Positions 50,041 through 61,532 of a stretch of DNA of 64,000 nucleotides are shown in pieces; the stretch's first letter is position 1, and each line of letters opens with the position of its first letter. A program made the position numbers and the translations under genes. The DNA comes from Strix aluco (lineage: Eukaryota; Chordata; Aves; Strigiformes; Strigidae), in assembly GCF_031877795.1 (NCBI RefSeq), contig NC_133934.1, positions 107,448,610 through 107,512,609 on the forward strand, in the 5' to 3' direction. Under the pieces are notes generated by a model. The model worked only from the letters and a program-made list of their open reading frames with translations, had not been told where the DNA came from and ran no database searches.

Positions 50041-53000
50041 TTTCAGCTTGACACCAAACCATGCTTTCCTTCTAGAGGTAGGAGACAAGACCCAGGAGAT
50101 GACACCAATTCTCTGTCAGTGCTGGTATCTGATGTAGCTTCTTTCCATTCTGCTGTTGATAATGTTCTGAAAGTCCCTTATCTAATACGTTGTCTGCCTA
50201 GAGAAGTGATCCTGGTGTGTATAAGTGTGAACTTAAATTGATATGTTAGTATAACTTCATTGTTTCTTTATAAGATAACTCTTCACAGGTCAACTTGCAT
50301 CACTTTGGAGAGAGCTTAAGCTAAGGAAAACAAAAAAGCAGCTCCTATTCTGCAGCAAGCATCTACACAGGGAATTACAACACTTGTTTAACAAGATTTC
50401 TGAAGTTATACTGATAAGCCCAGTAAAACTGTTTCAGACAAGACATAGAATAATCTACTTGTGATGCAGCACTTTCTGCATCATCCTTACAGATATTGTG
50501 ATGAACTCAGAGATGACATAGCTGCTTCTGCAGTGGTGATGAGTAGTGCCACAAGTAGACTGAGCTATAGTCCTAGGATTGTGCCTGGCAAAAAGGGACA
50601 AGATAAGCAATGTCTTCTGTATGCAGGCCAGTATCTTAACAGTCAGCTGTGGTTTGTAGCTGGATGGGGAAGGATGGAGTCTTCTGTTGTTATGAATTTG
50701 CCTGTGCATGGCGTGATCATAAGCATGCTTTATATGTTCACTGTGATGCCTTCTGTAGAGTTGAGCACAGTATGTTCAAGACTCTGCAGTTTAGCTGTGA
50801 CTGACACGTGCCTAGGTATGTTCAGGTTGTAATAGTCCCCTTGACTTAACCCCTGGGGCCTCTTGCTGAGACAGTGACAGGCTAGGCAGAACTTTGTTAA
50901 TTAGGACCTGTTGGAAACCTTCTCTTTTATTAGGATGGTAATATCAAACATAGCAACTGCAGACCTGGTGGGTCTTCTGACTTCTATTTCTGCCCTTCAG
51001 TTAAAGGATCAGTTTCTACAGGAGGATTCTGACCTCTGTTTACAAGAGGCCAATGCTGAGAGGCACTGCCTTATCATTTAACCAGGTACACCCATTGTTT
51101 CGTTGCAGTTCACATCCTGATCCTAGATATGAAGAGTGGAATGTTTCAGTGCCTCCAATGCTAAGTATAGGCAATTTGCCTAGTAGGAATCTTGTTACAG
51201 AAATTTAATGGCCATTCCATATTAAGCCTGCATAAGGATTCACATATCTTTCTGCATGACAGGAATCAGGTATATACAGGTGTTTAGATGTCAACACATG
51301 GACCTTTGTTGGATTCTATATGTGGTCTAAATCTAAGAGATCTGTATGTCTGTGAAGTTGTGTTTTAAAATTGTAGAAGAAATCCTGTCACTTTGGAGAT
51401 CTGCAGAGCTCTCCATTGAGAGCTAGACATAGCATAGATCCATCCTGGGATGTAGCATGATGTCTGGTTTAGTAGAAGTGTGGAGAGCTGAGAGAAAGCA
51501 ATAATTCAACAGAGCTTAACATTGGCTCCTTTTTAATTATAAGCCATGTTGATTGGCTTCTAAGAATGTTTTATTAAGTCATCTTCAGTCAGGGGAATAT
51601 TGATGGCAATGGACTGTTATGGAGCTGTATTTGTGGTGGTGTGAGAGGTGCGCTGTGGGAGGGCTGTGAAGGCTACTCTATTTTTGGGATATAAAATTGC
51701 AGTGCAAGGAGGAATGGATGGCACCTTGCTGTGAAATAATATAATTCATACCCATTTCTTTACAGTGTTGCCCTTTGAATGGGCAGTGACATGGCAGCCT
51801 TGTCTAAAGGCAGCTGCCCAACCTTTGCTCATCCATGTTCAGTGCAGAGTTTCAGCTCTGTTAGGAATCGTTTGCATGCAGCAGATCTCGTTCTCTCTGA
51901 GTTGCATTGGTGCAGTGCCAGTCAGCTTGGGAAGGAAAGGCAAGCCTGCTAACTGGAGCTTTTGCTTGTTTACTGTGTATTTTTATCTCCCCTTCAATCT
52001 TTTTTCTTTTTTCTTTTTTTTAATTTAAATATTTGATGTCAGTTCATTTATTTTTATGACAAATGATTTTTTTTTTTCCATTCCAGAAACAGAAAGCAAT
52101 AGAGATGCCAGCATCATGGGGGCATCTGTTCTCTACTTTTAATTAGTCTTTTCCCCCACTCACTTCCAGCCCATATACAGAGATGCATGACTTTTTTTAT
52201 TAAAAATTATTAAAAAAAAAAAACAAACTACCTGTGTCATCCATTATAATGTACCTATCTGGGTGTTACGCCAAAGACAGACCACCTATGAGGTCTTAAG
52301 CACTGCTAGAGGATAAATAAAAGCCTTTGCGTGCAGTTGATTCTCAAGGGGCAAAGTCTGTGTTCAGTGAGGTGTGCCCTCAGGGAACACCGTTGCTTTT
52401 TCCTTAAAGTGTCAAATACCATAATGCAGATTAATCATCAATCTGTTACTTTGTTTTCTGTATTACAACTCCAACCCTTGTTTTCAGTCATGAAGTGCCA
52501 TGTCCCCTACCCCTGCCCTTTTTTTTTCTTAGTAAGAAGACTTGATGTTGTGCCACCTTTCACCCTCACACAGGGTCATGTCTCAGAGACTGCAAAGGGA
52601 AGGGATCTGGGAGTGCTCCCTACATTCTAGGACTGAGCCGTTTATTTATTCTGGATGTGGTGGATTGTGTCTATCCTGGATGCCTTTATGCTTACTGCTA
52701 TAAGTTCAGGGCTGACTTGGTTGATATAATGGAGGAAGGAATCCGGTGGGACCTGTAGTCAGTAGTCACAGTGAGTTTTAATAGGAGCCTTACACTGATA
52801 TCAAGGAATGGAAGAATGAAAAACATACAGCCGGAAAAGGAAGCATGAAGGTTGGGCCATTAAACCATAACAGAATATCATGAGTTTAATTTGAGCAGGG
52901 AAATACATAGATGTAATGGCTCTCAGTTTATGCCAATGGTGAAATTTATGAGGCTCTGAAAGGGCATCAGAAAGGGGAGTAAGTGAGTGTTGTATTGCAT

Positions 53001-54055
53001 GGGAGAGTTTAAGTGAGGCAGCAATGGCACCCACAAATAGATCATGGGGAAGAATCTTGTTCTGATTGTGAGGGGAGTGGACTACCACCTTATCTGATCT
53101 TTCTCACCTGTAACTGTCAGGTGGATATGACATTTTGAAGTGCTGAGACTATCCATTGAAGTCTGTGATAACTAAAGGCATGGATCATTCTGCAGCTAGT
53201 GGTATTGCTTCTGTAGGTTTGAAGCATCCCTCTCTGTTCTCTGCCTCAGACACAGCTCAGTGTTCTGCATGTTTCGGCACTCCACATGTTTTGCTTGCCT
53301 CACTCTCTGCTTCACAGCTGCTGCATTAAATCTATCCATGGACACTTAAAAGATGCTATGGAAATGTATTGCTTGCCTTCAGCAATAGTGGTGGTTGGCC
53401 AGTTGTGTTGCTCCCCTAGCCCATCAGCCCACTGTGGTGCTTGTGTTTGCTGGACTGTTCCTTCTGAGTGTACGGAGGTGAACACATGTTCTGTATTAAT
53501 CTTCATTTCAATGAAGTTGTTTTAGTTCATGCTTTATTGCAGCGCTTTGTAATAATGCATCTGTAATGGCAGCCCTTGGGGCAGCAGTCGCATGTGGCAG
53601 CCTGAGTGCCTGAACTGCTCCTGAGAATGACTCCAATCATACAGAGTGAGGCACTCCCTGGTGCACCATCTGAATTTATAATACCAATTTATATGGTGCC
53701 CTAAAGCAAGCTTTGTATTTGCTCTGGGACACAGGGGCCAGGCTATAGAAGGGGAAGTGCTCTCCATTTTTTTGCTGTCCCTTTTTCGAATATACGCATT
53801 TGTCTAGCTTTCCAACTTGCCTGTCTTAAAGCCTAGACTGAGCCTAGGAAATGCAAGAAAAGAATATGCCTTGATACACAGTGATCTCACGGCATCAGTC
53901 AGAGCCTTTTACTAGGTGTGGAGAGGAGACATGTAGGAGGACACAGTCCTGCAAGCAGTGTAGGGCAGAGTGCTGGCTGCTAGTTCATTATGGTCATGCC
54001 TGTGTGGTTGAGAGTCAGTAGTGGCTTAACCTCCTTTGAAAAAACAGGTGATGAG
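50041..54055. other. Non-coding stretch, no supported gene
   Basis: Open frames reach 123 codons without any domain. At 51990-52080 there are strong pyrimidine tracts followed by CATTCCAG, which would make a good splice acceptor, but no exon after it can be supported. 51765-52080 is a plausible conserved non-coding element only by its unbiased composition. A poly(A) run of twelve lies at 52212-52223. Confidence 0.5.
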
Positions 54056-54180
54056 ATCCAAGCCACTTAGGGTTGGGTTTTCAAAACGCAGAGTTGAATT
54101 TTTCAAGATAGGTACCCAGCAGGATTTCCAGAAAGTACTTAAATAGCATGGATATCTAATGCCTATTAAGTTTGAAAAAG
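54056..54180. repeat. Degraded old interspersed repeat (unnamed)
   Basis: GGTTGGGTTTTCAAAACGCA, then GATAGGTACCCAGCAGGATT and TACTTAAATAGCATGGATAT, TCTAATGCCTATTAAGTTTG follow the layout of a repeat that I associate with sauropsid genomes, with TTTTCAAAA, TAGGTGCCTA and CCCATTGAAGT blocks. The family name is not certain to me and identity is low. It could be an old DNA transposon or SINE. Confidence 0.35.
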
Positions 54181-54702
54181 GAGCATATAGTACTTTAAAG
54201 GTCAAAAGCAATGCTTTAAGCTTGCCCTGGAGATACGTCGCACCTATCATTAAATGCAGGCTAAAAGGTTTTTGTCAAAAATAGTGTTCACTAAGTGGAA
54301 AGAAGGTATGTTTTGCTCTTTTTGGCTCGCTGGAGGATTTTGCTTATGCTAGAAAATTCCCACCCCCCAGTGTTTTATAGCAGCAGTGAGAGAATTTCCC
54401 TTCCTCACCCCAGTTTTATTGGAGTCCTGTTTGGGGTTCCTCATCTCACCTTAAACCTTCAAGACTCATGCAAAACAAAGACATTTATTGTCAAAGACAT
54501 CTGATTGTGAATGAGAAGTACTTCCTCCCATGGACAGAACAATCTTTGATGGCACTGTGTTTGTCTGGCATGTGAGTAGAGAAATAACAGATTATTTCAT
54601 TTTATTGTGTTTATCCAGAATGGTGCATAAGGTTTTAAAATGAGATAGCCCAACCATTAGAATGGCACGGGCTGCAGCAGTTGTTCCTTACCCTGAGAGC
54701 TT

Positions 54703-54720
54703 CCCAACTGATCAGTTGGG
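54703..54720. other. Perfect 18-bp palindrome
   Basis: CCCAACTGATCAGTTGGG is identical to its own reverse complement over all eighteen bases. It contains CAACTG and CAGTTG, two E-box-like sites facing each other, and a central TGATCA. It is rare by chance in one window but may have no function. Confidence 0.5.
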
Positions 54721-56787
54721 ATAAAAGATAAAAAGATGTCTGCACGCATCTTTCAGGATCTCACAGGATAAAAGAAATTCTGCTGGGGAAACCTACACTT
54801 CAGTGACTGTGGAGCAGATCTGAGCTTAATCATGAGATGGGTGCTGTAGAGGGTGTGAGGGGGCTGCTTTTTGAGAGGAAGAGAGGGCAGCCTGTCTCGT
54901 CCTGCACTGATGCTGTTGTTCTGCATTGATGTCCTTGTTCCACCTGTTCTTGTGGGCTGGAAAGGTTTTCTGTCTTTTGTGGATAATTGGCCAGCCACAG
55001 GTAAGTGTTTGACATGAGATTGCTAGGGGTTGATCCTGAATAATGAATACAAAACTAGATACAAAACCCCAAACTAGTCTGTGTTTCCTCCATTGTTAGT
55101 AGTGGTATCGAGTGGTTACAGCCAGAAATGTCCCTGTCTTGTACCACTGATCCTGAGCAATCAAGGTGTCTGTACTTTGGGATCTCTGAAGGGTTCAAGG
55201 GCAAAGTGGAAATAATATTTAATCTTACTTCAGGAGCTGCTGGAGCTCTTCAAGGAGTGGATGCATTGGCTGAGCATTTTATTAAAGAGAGGTTTATCTT
55301 TCACTCATGTTAAATACAGCTTTTCTTATCACAGGTCTTTTCATGCTCTTCCTCTTTTAGTACTCATCGATTCCTATTCTTATCCAACCCTGTTGATGGA
55401 CAGGCAGGTATGACATGGCATTTGTTGCCAGGGAAGTACACTGTGATGTCATTGGTTAATTTTCACGGCTCCATCTGAGGATTCAAAAACAAGAAGAGGA
55501 GGAGGCAGAGTTCAAGTGGAGGAGGTAGTAAGCAATAAGGATCTGCTGGGTCTTACTGCAGAGGGAGCTGATGACATGTCAGAAACAGGACTGACCCCAT
55601 AGAGTTAGACTCAAGAAGCAAGAAAAGATGGAGTTCAAAACTGGTAGAAATACTTGTTGGAAGGTTTGTGTGTTAACTTTGAACTGTGACTTTGGTTTTG
55701 ACCATTTTACTGGATGCTACCTGCTGCCTGTAGAAGTGGTTGTCTTCCTTTTGGGAGATGTTAATGGGTGTTTTTCTGTCTTAGAGTGCCTGTCGTAGAA
55801 TGAGGTGTAGATATGTGTCTAATATCTGGTTGTGGAAGTCATAAAGCCAATGTGACAACCATAAAATTTCACATTGCTGGCTGAAAGAACATACAGCTCT
55901 TTTAAATTTTTCTTTCATTTTCCTTTGCACACTCAAGTGTGCACACACATCTGTCTCATCTGTTGTTATGCTTATGTATTCCTAGGTATAAATACACATG
56001 TACAAGACACACTCTCACAATGATGCTCTTAAAGACAGTGGAAAACACTGTATGAGGCTTGGAGAAGGGCTTGCATCATTTTTTCCCCAGATATATTAAT
56101 GTCATGAAACATACTCCCTTTCCCTACATGCCTTGCCCTGAAATGTGCTCTTGCAGCATTTGCCCACTCTTAAGCCCTCTTATGCACTTCTCCTACAAGG
56201 AATCCTCTCATTTGAATGGATTCACCCTCACGTGCCTGGGTACACACATCAGGTTTTTTGGCACATGCTCTCCCATTCATACACTGCCACACACTCAAAT
56301 ATGTGTCTGTCCCCTGTACGCTCAGCTAAACAAAGCAGTGCTCAGAAAATCACTTTTTGTATACACTGTGTAGTTTCTCTGTAGCTATTAAATAAATGCA
56401 ATGGAACATGTTAGGAGGAGGAAAAGGTCTGTGAATCAAGAATAAACAGATATGTCCTGCAAGTGGCCAGAATAACTTTGGAGGTTGAACCTCCTGCTGG
56501 AGTGAAAAAAATGACGTTTGCAGGAGAAGGGCTTAGAACTAATCCTCTGAAATGATGGTAAAGGGAGTTCTGACCAGGTGCTGTCATGATTACTCTTTTC
56601 CCATCTCTGTTATTTCTTATTAATGTAATGAGTTTTGCTCTCTCAAGTAGGATAAGGTCACCAGTGAGATAAAATCAGCTTTCTTTGGCACAACCAAGAT
56701 GATCTGATAGTAGTTTGGACTGCAGCTTCTAAATTCACCTTGGGTATTAACTTCTGGGCAAAAAGACACGGAAAGTGCTAACATGGC

Positions 56788-56804
56788 AAAAAAAAAAAAA
56801 AAAA
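56788..56804. repeat. Poly(A) tract
   Basis: Seventeen consecutive A bases with no recognisable retrotransposon attached on the left. Confidence 0.85.
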
Positions 56805-59721
56805 GCCAGAGAGATAAATTGCATTCTTGCCTTGTTGCACAGGCTTCCCTGCCACTGTTTCAACGGCAAATTCCCCTTGAGCCTCATTTCCATTAAACAG
56901 TACCATCCACATGCTTGATTTCAAGGATTTGGTGATTGCCATTCAAAGAACCTAAGGAAAAAGCCCAGGAGATTATACTCTATGGGACAATATAGCAGTG
57001 CAGCCTCTCTTCCCATCCCGTGCTGCCATACTTGGGGCATTAGTTTAGATGGAATCTTCTAGATCTTGCATTGGGGCATTTGGACATCTTGGCATGATGG
57101 ATGATGCTTCTAACTCCTGTCTGTTCTGTTTCCAGAGCCTTTTCCAGGCTCTGATCTGTGTCTCTCATCACCCCTTCTTAACAGAAAAGGGGGGGACTAG
57201 GAACTGATGATAATGGCATGCCCAGTTTGTACTGCATTAGGGAGTTATGTAGCTCCTGTGAACCAGCTCTCTTCTCTAGCAAGATGTAAGCAAAAGCTAT
57301 GTCTTGTGGGTACTACAGCTGCTGCCCTGAGTTAACAAGCCCAGATCTTGGAAGCAGAATAAGTACCTTGAGTACAAACAGTCCCACTTTGCAATTTATT
57401 AAAAATTGCACCAACTAAATTGCCCCAGTTTATTGACAGCATTATGTCTTTTAGTTAAAACAAGCACATGAGCTTGGTAAAAAGTTTTGGAAATTTATCC
57501 TAAAGGGAGCAAGCAAAAGAAGATGAATAACATGTCTATGCCTGTGTATTCTTGCCTTTGCCTCTTCTCTCGGGTGGTGAGAGCTGCAAGCACAGTACCT
57601 GTGTCGGGAGGGAGTGGCCAGGTATCCAGGTGTGTAAATCTGTACCACTCCTCATTTACAAGGCCCCTTGGAAAGGGAACTGGCTGTTTACTTAATGAAG
57701 ACACCAGAAAAGGCTGACGTATCTACTGATCATCTTACAGACAGGGACAAAAGACTTTATCTAGAGGATGGCATACATGTTTAAAAGTCTCATCACAATG
57801 TCCGTGGCATATGCTGGGGAGGGGAGCACTGGTATGGGGGGTGGTGGTGGTGCGAACCTCACTGTGGTAATGATTTTTTTCCTTCCTCTCCATACAACTT
57901 GTTTGCAAACTGCAGGGCTAGAGCTAGAGATGTGAAACAAAGAATTAGAGGAATTAGTCAAGAAGAATCCACTCCCCTATTGAGCAATCAGAGTATTGCT
58001 TGCTGGACAAAGAACTTCTCCTTGTAGGACACTGCTTTCCTCTTGCCTCTGTTTTGCTCCACACTCCAGCAAAGATGTCCCTTGCAACCTTAAAGAAACT
58101 TCCTTGCTCTTCTAATATCTTCTCACTACTCCCTACCTATTTATAAAATGATGTCTGCTATTTTGGTGCCTAACTGTAACAATTTTTCAGAAGCAGAGGT
58201 CTATGTGTCCGAGTTCTGCACAGTAAGATTTTTTTCAAAGTAGTTGTTACCTTGGTTCATATATAGCACTTCAAATAGAAGCTCCTCAGTTAGATGAAGT
58301 CTCCTATCCCTCTTTCTGCTTTATAAACATTAAGTATGTGGGGGTCCTAGATTTTTCTTTTTTGAGTTGAAAGAGAATCCTGTGTGGATGAAAACAAGCT
58401 TGTTTTCTCCAAATCTTCTTGGGCTCACTTTACCCTTTGTGATTAAGCTGACGATAAGCTGCCATTGCTAGCTTGTTTTTCTCTCAGGGTACATGCTATT
58501 TTCTGTCTGCCAAACCGAAGAGGTTTAGCTCGGCACTAGAAATGGAGACTCTGCTGTTGCCATTGATTTTACATGGAAGACACCCTGGTGATAGGCAGCC
58601 CGATCAAAATACGATGGAAGTATGTACATGGTCTGAGAAGACCTGGGAGAGTGCAGGGCCAGAGGTGGTACAGTTTCAGATGACTACCTCATCAAATCAT
58701 TACTTTGATAAACTGCAAGCTACAAAATGCTAGATTGCTACAACTATCGGCAGGGGAAGAAAGGTTCTAGAAGCCAGATTTTATTGCCAGTTGCACACTT
58801 TAAATCTGGAGTTAACTATTAAAGTAAACAAAGTAATACCTGATTTTCTTCACAGTAATTGAGACCAGGATCTAATCCCATGCCCTGAGGAGGGATTGAT
58901 AGTTCTCACTGCTGTTATGTTGTCCATATAAAACAGGAAGCTTAACAATAACCTGCCTTTGCACAGACATCTAAAGGGATAAATTCTTGCTCTTGGGATG
59001 CTGATTTTGAGTCAGGAAGATGCTTCTTTGGTGGACGATTGTCACCTTGTTGAAATAGGTCTCCATTATCCTCTCTGTGCATGTATCTGAATTTGTTAGG
59101 GGATGTGAAGGACTGTGTTTTCCAGAGAAACTTCCCAGGGGGCTCCTAATACTACTTGAAACTATTATTTAGTGTTTCTGTGTGGCTATTATCCACCTCA
59201 GACACAGCTGCATTTTGATAGTGGGCAAAGTGATCAATACATACTGTATAAAATAATTATTATTTATTATTTATCAAGTGCTGTGAGTAGGCTGTCTGCT
59301 ATGCAAAATGTAGAAAAAGACAAAAACCTCTGAATATATGATCAGAAGGGAAAGGAAAGGCAAATAGCTTTCCAGTCTGTCCCTAGGGCAAATGCGTTTC
59401 TAAGTGTCTGGCATTGCAGTATGAGCATCGTACACAAATCTTAGAAGATCATAGGGTCTGGAAAGGGGGCCAGATGGTTTGATTTCTCACTTTTGGCTTT
59501 GTGTGCACGACATTCTTGTCTGCTAGTCTTCTCTGAGGTGGACTTTCTGCATAATGTGTGAAAAAACTTTACATACACGTTCCCCACAGAAGGCACACTG
59601 AATTATGTTGTTTACTGTGCTAAGTGTAATAATATGATAAATAACAATATTTCAGATATGCACTCTGAATGAAATGCTGACCCCGGTGCAGTCGGTGGTG
59701 TCCGTCAGTGCCACTGTCTCT

Positions 59722-59802
59722 ACTTTTACAAGGGAGGAAATGAGTGGGTAAAAAGTTTGAGAGATTTGTGCAAGGTAACAAGGAAACTTAGTGGCTGGTT
59801 TA
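59722..59802 (-). mobile_element. MIR-like SINE remnant, minus strand
   Basis: TTTTACAAGGGAGGAAATGA, then GAGAGATTTGTGCAAGGTAA, then CTTAGTGGCTGG match the reversed MIR order: TTTTACAGATGAGGAAACTGA, AAGTGACTTGCCCAAGGTCA, CTAGTAAGTGGC. It lies about 250 bp to the left of the CpG island. Confidence 0.5.
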
Positions 59803-60265
59803 AATGAAATGGGCAGTGTGTAAACTGACTGGAACTACCCGGTAGGTTTGGGTCAAACTCTGAGCCAGAAGGGAAAAATCTTTGTGAACTCTAAGGGGTT
59901 TGGGGGGTTCACGGAGGTGATCGTCTGAGGAAGGCGTTACCTCCTGCTCAGGTGGCAGGTCCCTGCTGGCCGGGGTAGTGTTGGCAAACTCTAGAAGGTA
60001 AAACTAAGCTGTATCTCCCCGCTCCCCTTGCGGGGACCAGAGGGGCAAAAAGACCCCCTGCCCGCGCCGGCCGGGTGAGGCAGCGCTGGGGGAACGGGAC
60101 GCTGCCGGGGCCGGACCAGAGCAGAAGCCTCCAACCTCCTTCCCGGGAGGAGGCGGCGGCCCCGCCGCAAGCGCGGGAGAAGCCCGGCGGGGCGCTGCAG
60201 CCCGTGCCCGGGGCCGCGGCCGGGCGGACCGTGTCGGGGGGCCGGGGGCGCGGGCCCGCGGTCTC

Positions 60266-60273
60266 TTTAAAAG
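60266..60273 (+). promoter_or_regulatory. TATA-like box TTTAAAAG
   Basis: TTTAAAAG is the only A/T-rich stretch within several hundred bases of almost pure G and C. At the usual 25-30 bp spacing it predicts a transcription start near 60,295-60,300, just inside the GC-box-rich segment. This fits the exon that ends at the donor site at 60,540. Confidence 0.6.
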
Positions 60274-60296
60274 CCGGGGCCGGGCCGGGCGGGCGC

Positions 60297-60540
60297 GGCG
60301 GCAGGGGGCGGCGGCGGCGTGCGCGGGGCTCGGGCTGCTCCGGCACCGCGGCGCGCTCAGCCCTGCGCAGCTCCGCCCGCGGCTCGGCTCGGCTCGGCTC
60401 GGCTCGGCGCGGCCAGCCCAGCCCAGCCTCCCCGGGACCCCCGCGAGCCTCCGCGGCTGGGGCCACGCTGGAGCCCCCTGCCCCGCAGCGGAGGCGAGCC
60501 GCGAGTTGGCGCGGCGGCCGGCGGCCGCCCGGCTGCGGAG
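60297..60540 (+). other. Predicted first exon, 5' untranslated, of an unnamed gene
   Basis: The left end is inferred from the TATA-like box; the right end is the strong donor GCGGAG|GTGAGAGG at 60,540/60,541. The exon of about 245 bp has no ATG in any frame, so it would be entirely 5' untranslated, and translation would begin in a later exon outside or at the edge of the window. It contains GGCTC repeated five times (60381-60405) and then CAGCC-type units, so its RNA would be strongly structured. I cannot identify the gene; nothing downstream in the window shows a known protein. A second, weaker donor (CGG|GTGAGG) at 60,073 suggests a possible alternative upstream exon. Confidence 0.6.
60381..60428 (+). 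repeat. GGCTC and CAGCC pentamer repeats in predicted exon 1
   Basis: Five exact GGCTC units (60381-60405) are followed by GGCGCGG and then three CAGCC/CAGCCC-like units. Both are five-base units in the same GC-rich segment. Length polymorphism is likely. Confidence 0.85.
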
Positions 60541-60585
60541 GTGAGAGGGGGCGGCGGGCGGGGGGCGGCCCGGCCCGGCTCGGCG

Positions 60586-60603
60586 CGGATCGGATCGGAT
60601 CGG
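60586..60603 (+). repeat. CGGAT pentamer repeat
   Basis: CGGAT is repeated three times and followed by CGG, 46 bases after the predicted donor, so within the start of intron 1. Confidence 0.8.
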
Positions 60604-61109
60604 CGGGGGCTACCCGCCCGGCGGGCGCTGGGCGCCGCCGCTCCGGAGCTCCGCGGGTGGGTTTCTCCTGACCCTCCTCACGACAACTCTTTCGGATCGT
60701 TTTCTCCCTCTCCCCGCTGCCCCGGCGGGGCTGGGCGCTGCCCGCCCGGGCGGAGTGAGCGCGCACCGACCCGCCGGGACGCTCCGGCCCCGGCTCCTTT
60801 TGCCCGACTTTTTGGGAAATCGCAGTTCCCACGGCGGGGCTTTTCAGAGCGGAAAATAGGGGGGCCTCTCGAAAAAGAAGACGACACTACGCTGAGTTAC
60901 AGCAGGGAGACGCTTAGCGAGAGCCCGCTGTTTGACTAAAGCTTAAGGATTTCTTTTTAAAAAAATTATTAATGAGGAAAGAAGAGAGGCTGAAGATGAA
61001 AGTTTTTTTTCTTTAATATTTTTTCCTCTTCCAAGTCTTCGGATCTATTACACTAGCGCCTTTCCTCCCCGCCTTCCATTTGTTTGTATTAATGATTTAG
61101 TAGCCGTCT

Positions 61110-61155
61110 TGCCTGAAAACTTCCACCGTGAGCGACTGCTGTGGGTTTTCAGGCA
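61110..61155 (+). other. Strong imperfect hairpin (possible structured RNA or cruciform)
   Basis: TGCCTGAAAAC pairs exactly with GTTTTCAGGCA over eleven base pairs. Past a two-base bulge, CCAC pairs with GTGG, giving fifteen pairs closed by a fourteen-base loop. The sequence is not AT-simple or repetitive, unlike most hairpins of this window. It is shorter than a typical microRNA precursor, so that is not claimed. Confidence 0.45.
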
Positions 61156-61239
61156 GTCAGTGACCTTAAAGGTTGGTTCAATGCTTTCTTCGTGCAAGAT
61201 GTATGTGAAATAACCGCTGTGTTGGTTTGTTTTTTGGTG

Positions 61240-61270
61240 TTTTTTTTTTTTTTTCTGTAAAAAAAAAAAA
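61240..61270. repeat. T-run then A-run (foldback homopolymers)
   Basis: Fifteen T, CTGT, then twelve A. The two runs can pair with each other. Slippage and assembly error are likely here. Confidence 0.85.
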
Positions 61271-61510
61271 TATCCACCTGCTTTATAATTTAAAAGAAAA
61301 CAACATTCAGTCAGGGAGTGATGTAATTCTCCTACCTAAGGGCACTGACTCTGGTGCTTTGCAGGTGACTTGTCTTTTGCTTACTCTGTAAATTATTTTA
61401 ATTGCAGTCTTTTGTAGCTAGGAAGTAACATATTTAACCAGTGCTCTTTGAGGATGTATTTTGTTAAAATTGAAATCTTTCTCTTTCAAATTTTTTTTTT
61501 CCTGATTTCT

Positions 61511-61532
61511 CCCCCCCCCCCCCCCCCCCCCC
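61511..61532. repeat. Poly(C) tract of 22
   Basis: Twenty-two consecutive C bases, preceded ten bases earlier by a run of ten T. On the minus strand it is G22, which can form stacked G-quadruplex. Such a long pure C run is unusual and its length is likely to vary or be misread. Confidence 0.95.

Larger units (their letters stand above)
54181..59720. other. Non-coding stretch, no supported gene
   Basis: There are no convincing exons; open frames are at most 104 codons. The features noted are a perfect palindrome at 54703-54720, a poly(A) run of seventeen at 56788-56804, and AT-rich DNA from 58,150 to 59,300. It may be upstream regulatory DNA of the gene that starts at 60.3 kb. Confidence 0.5.
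60040..60890. promoter_or_regulatory. CpG island promoter
   Basis: About 850 bp of very GC-rich DNA with dense CpG, ending abruptly on both sides in AT-rich DNA. It contains many GGGGCGG and GGGCGG-type GC boxes. This is the only full-sized CpG island in the window and marks a housekeeping-type or developmental-gene promoter. Large open frames cross it on both strands because stop codons are rare in such DNA; none starts with ATG. Orientation is taken from the TTTAAAAG box and the splice donor, both on the plus strand. A divergent minus-strand transcript is also possible. Confidence 0.9.

Noticed and set aside
52060-52140. Splice-acceptor-like T-run and CATTCCAG before an A-rich segment
   Set aside because: A good acceptor motif alone is common; no open, conserved exon or donor follows.
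59948-60939. Long open frames on both strands through the CpG island (198, 206 and 294 codons)
   Set aside because: They start at GTG-type codons, not ATG, overlap each other on opposite strands, and are Arg/Pro/Gly/Ala-rich as expected where GC-rich DNA lacks stop codons.
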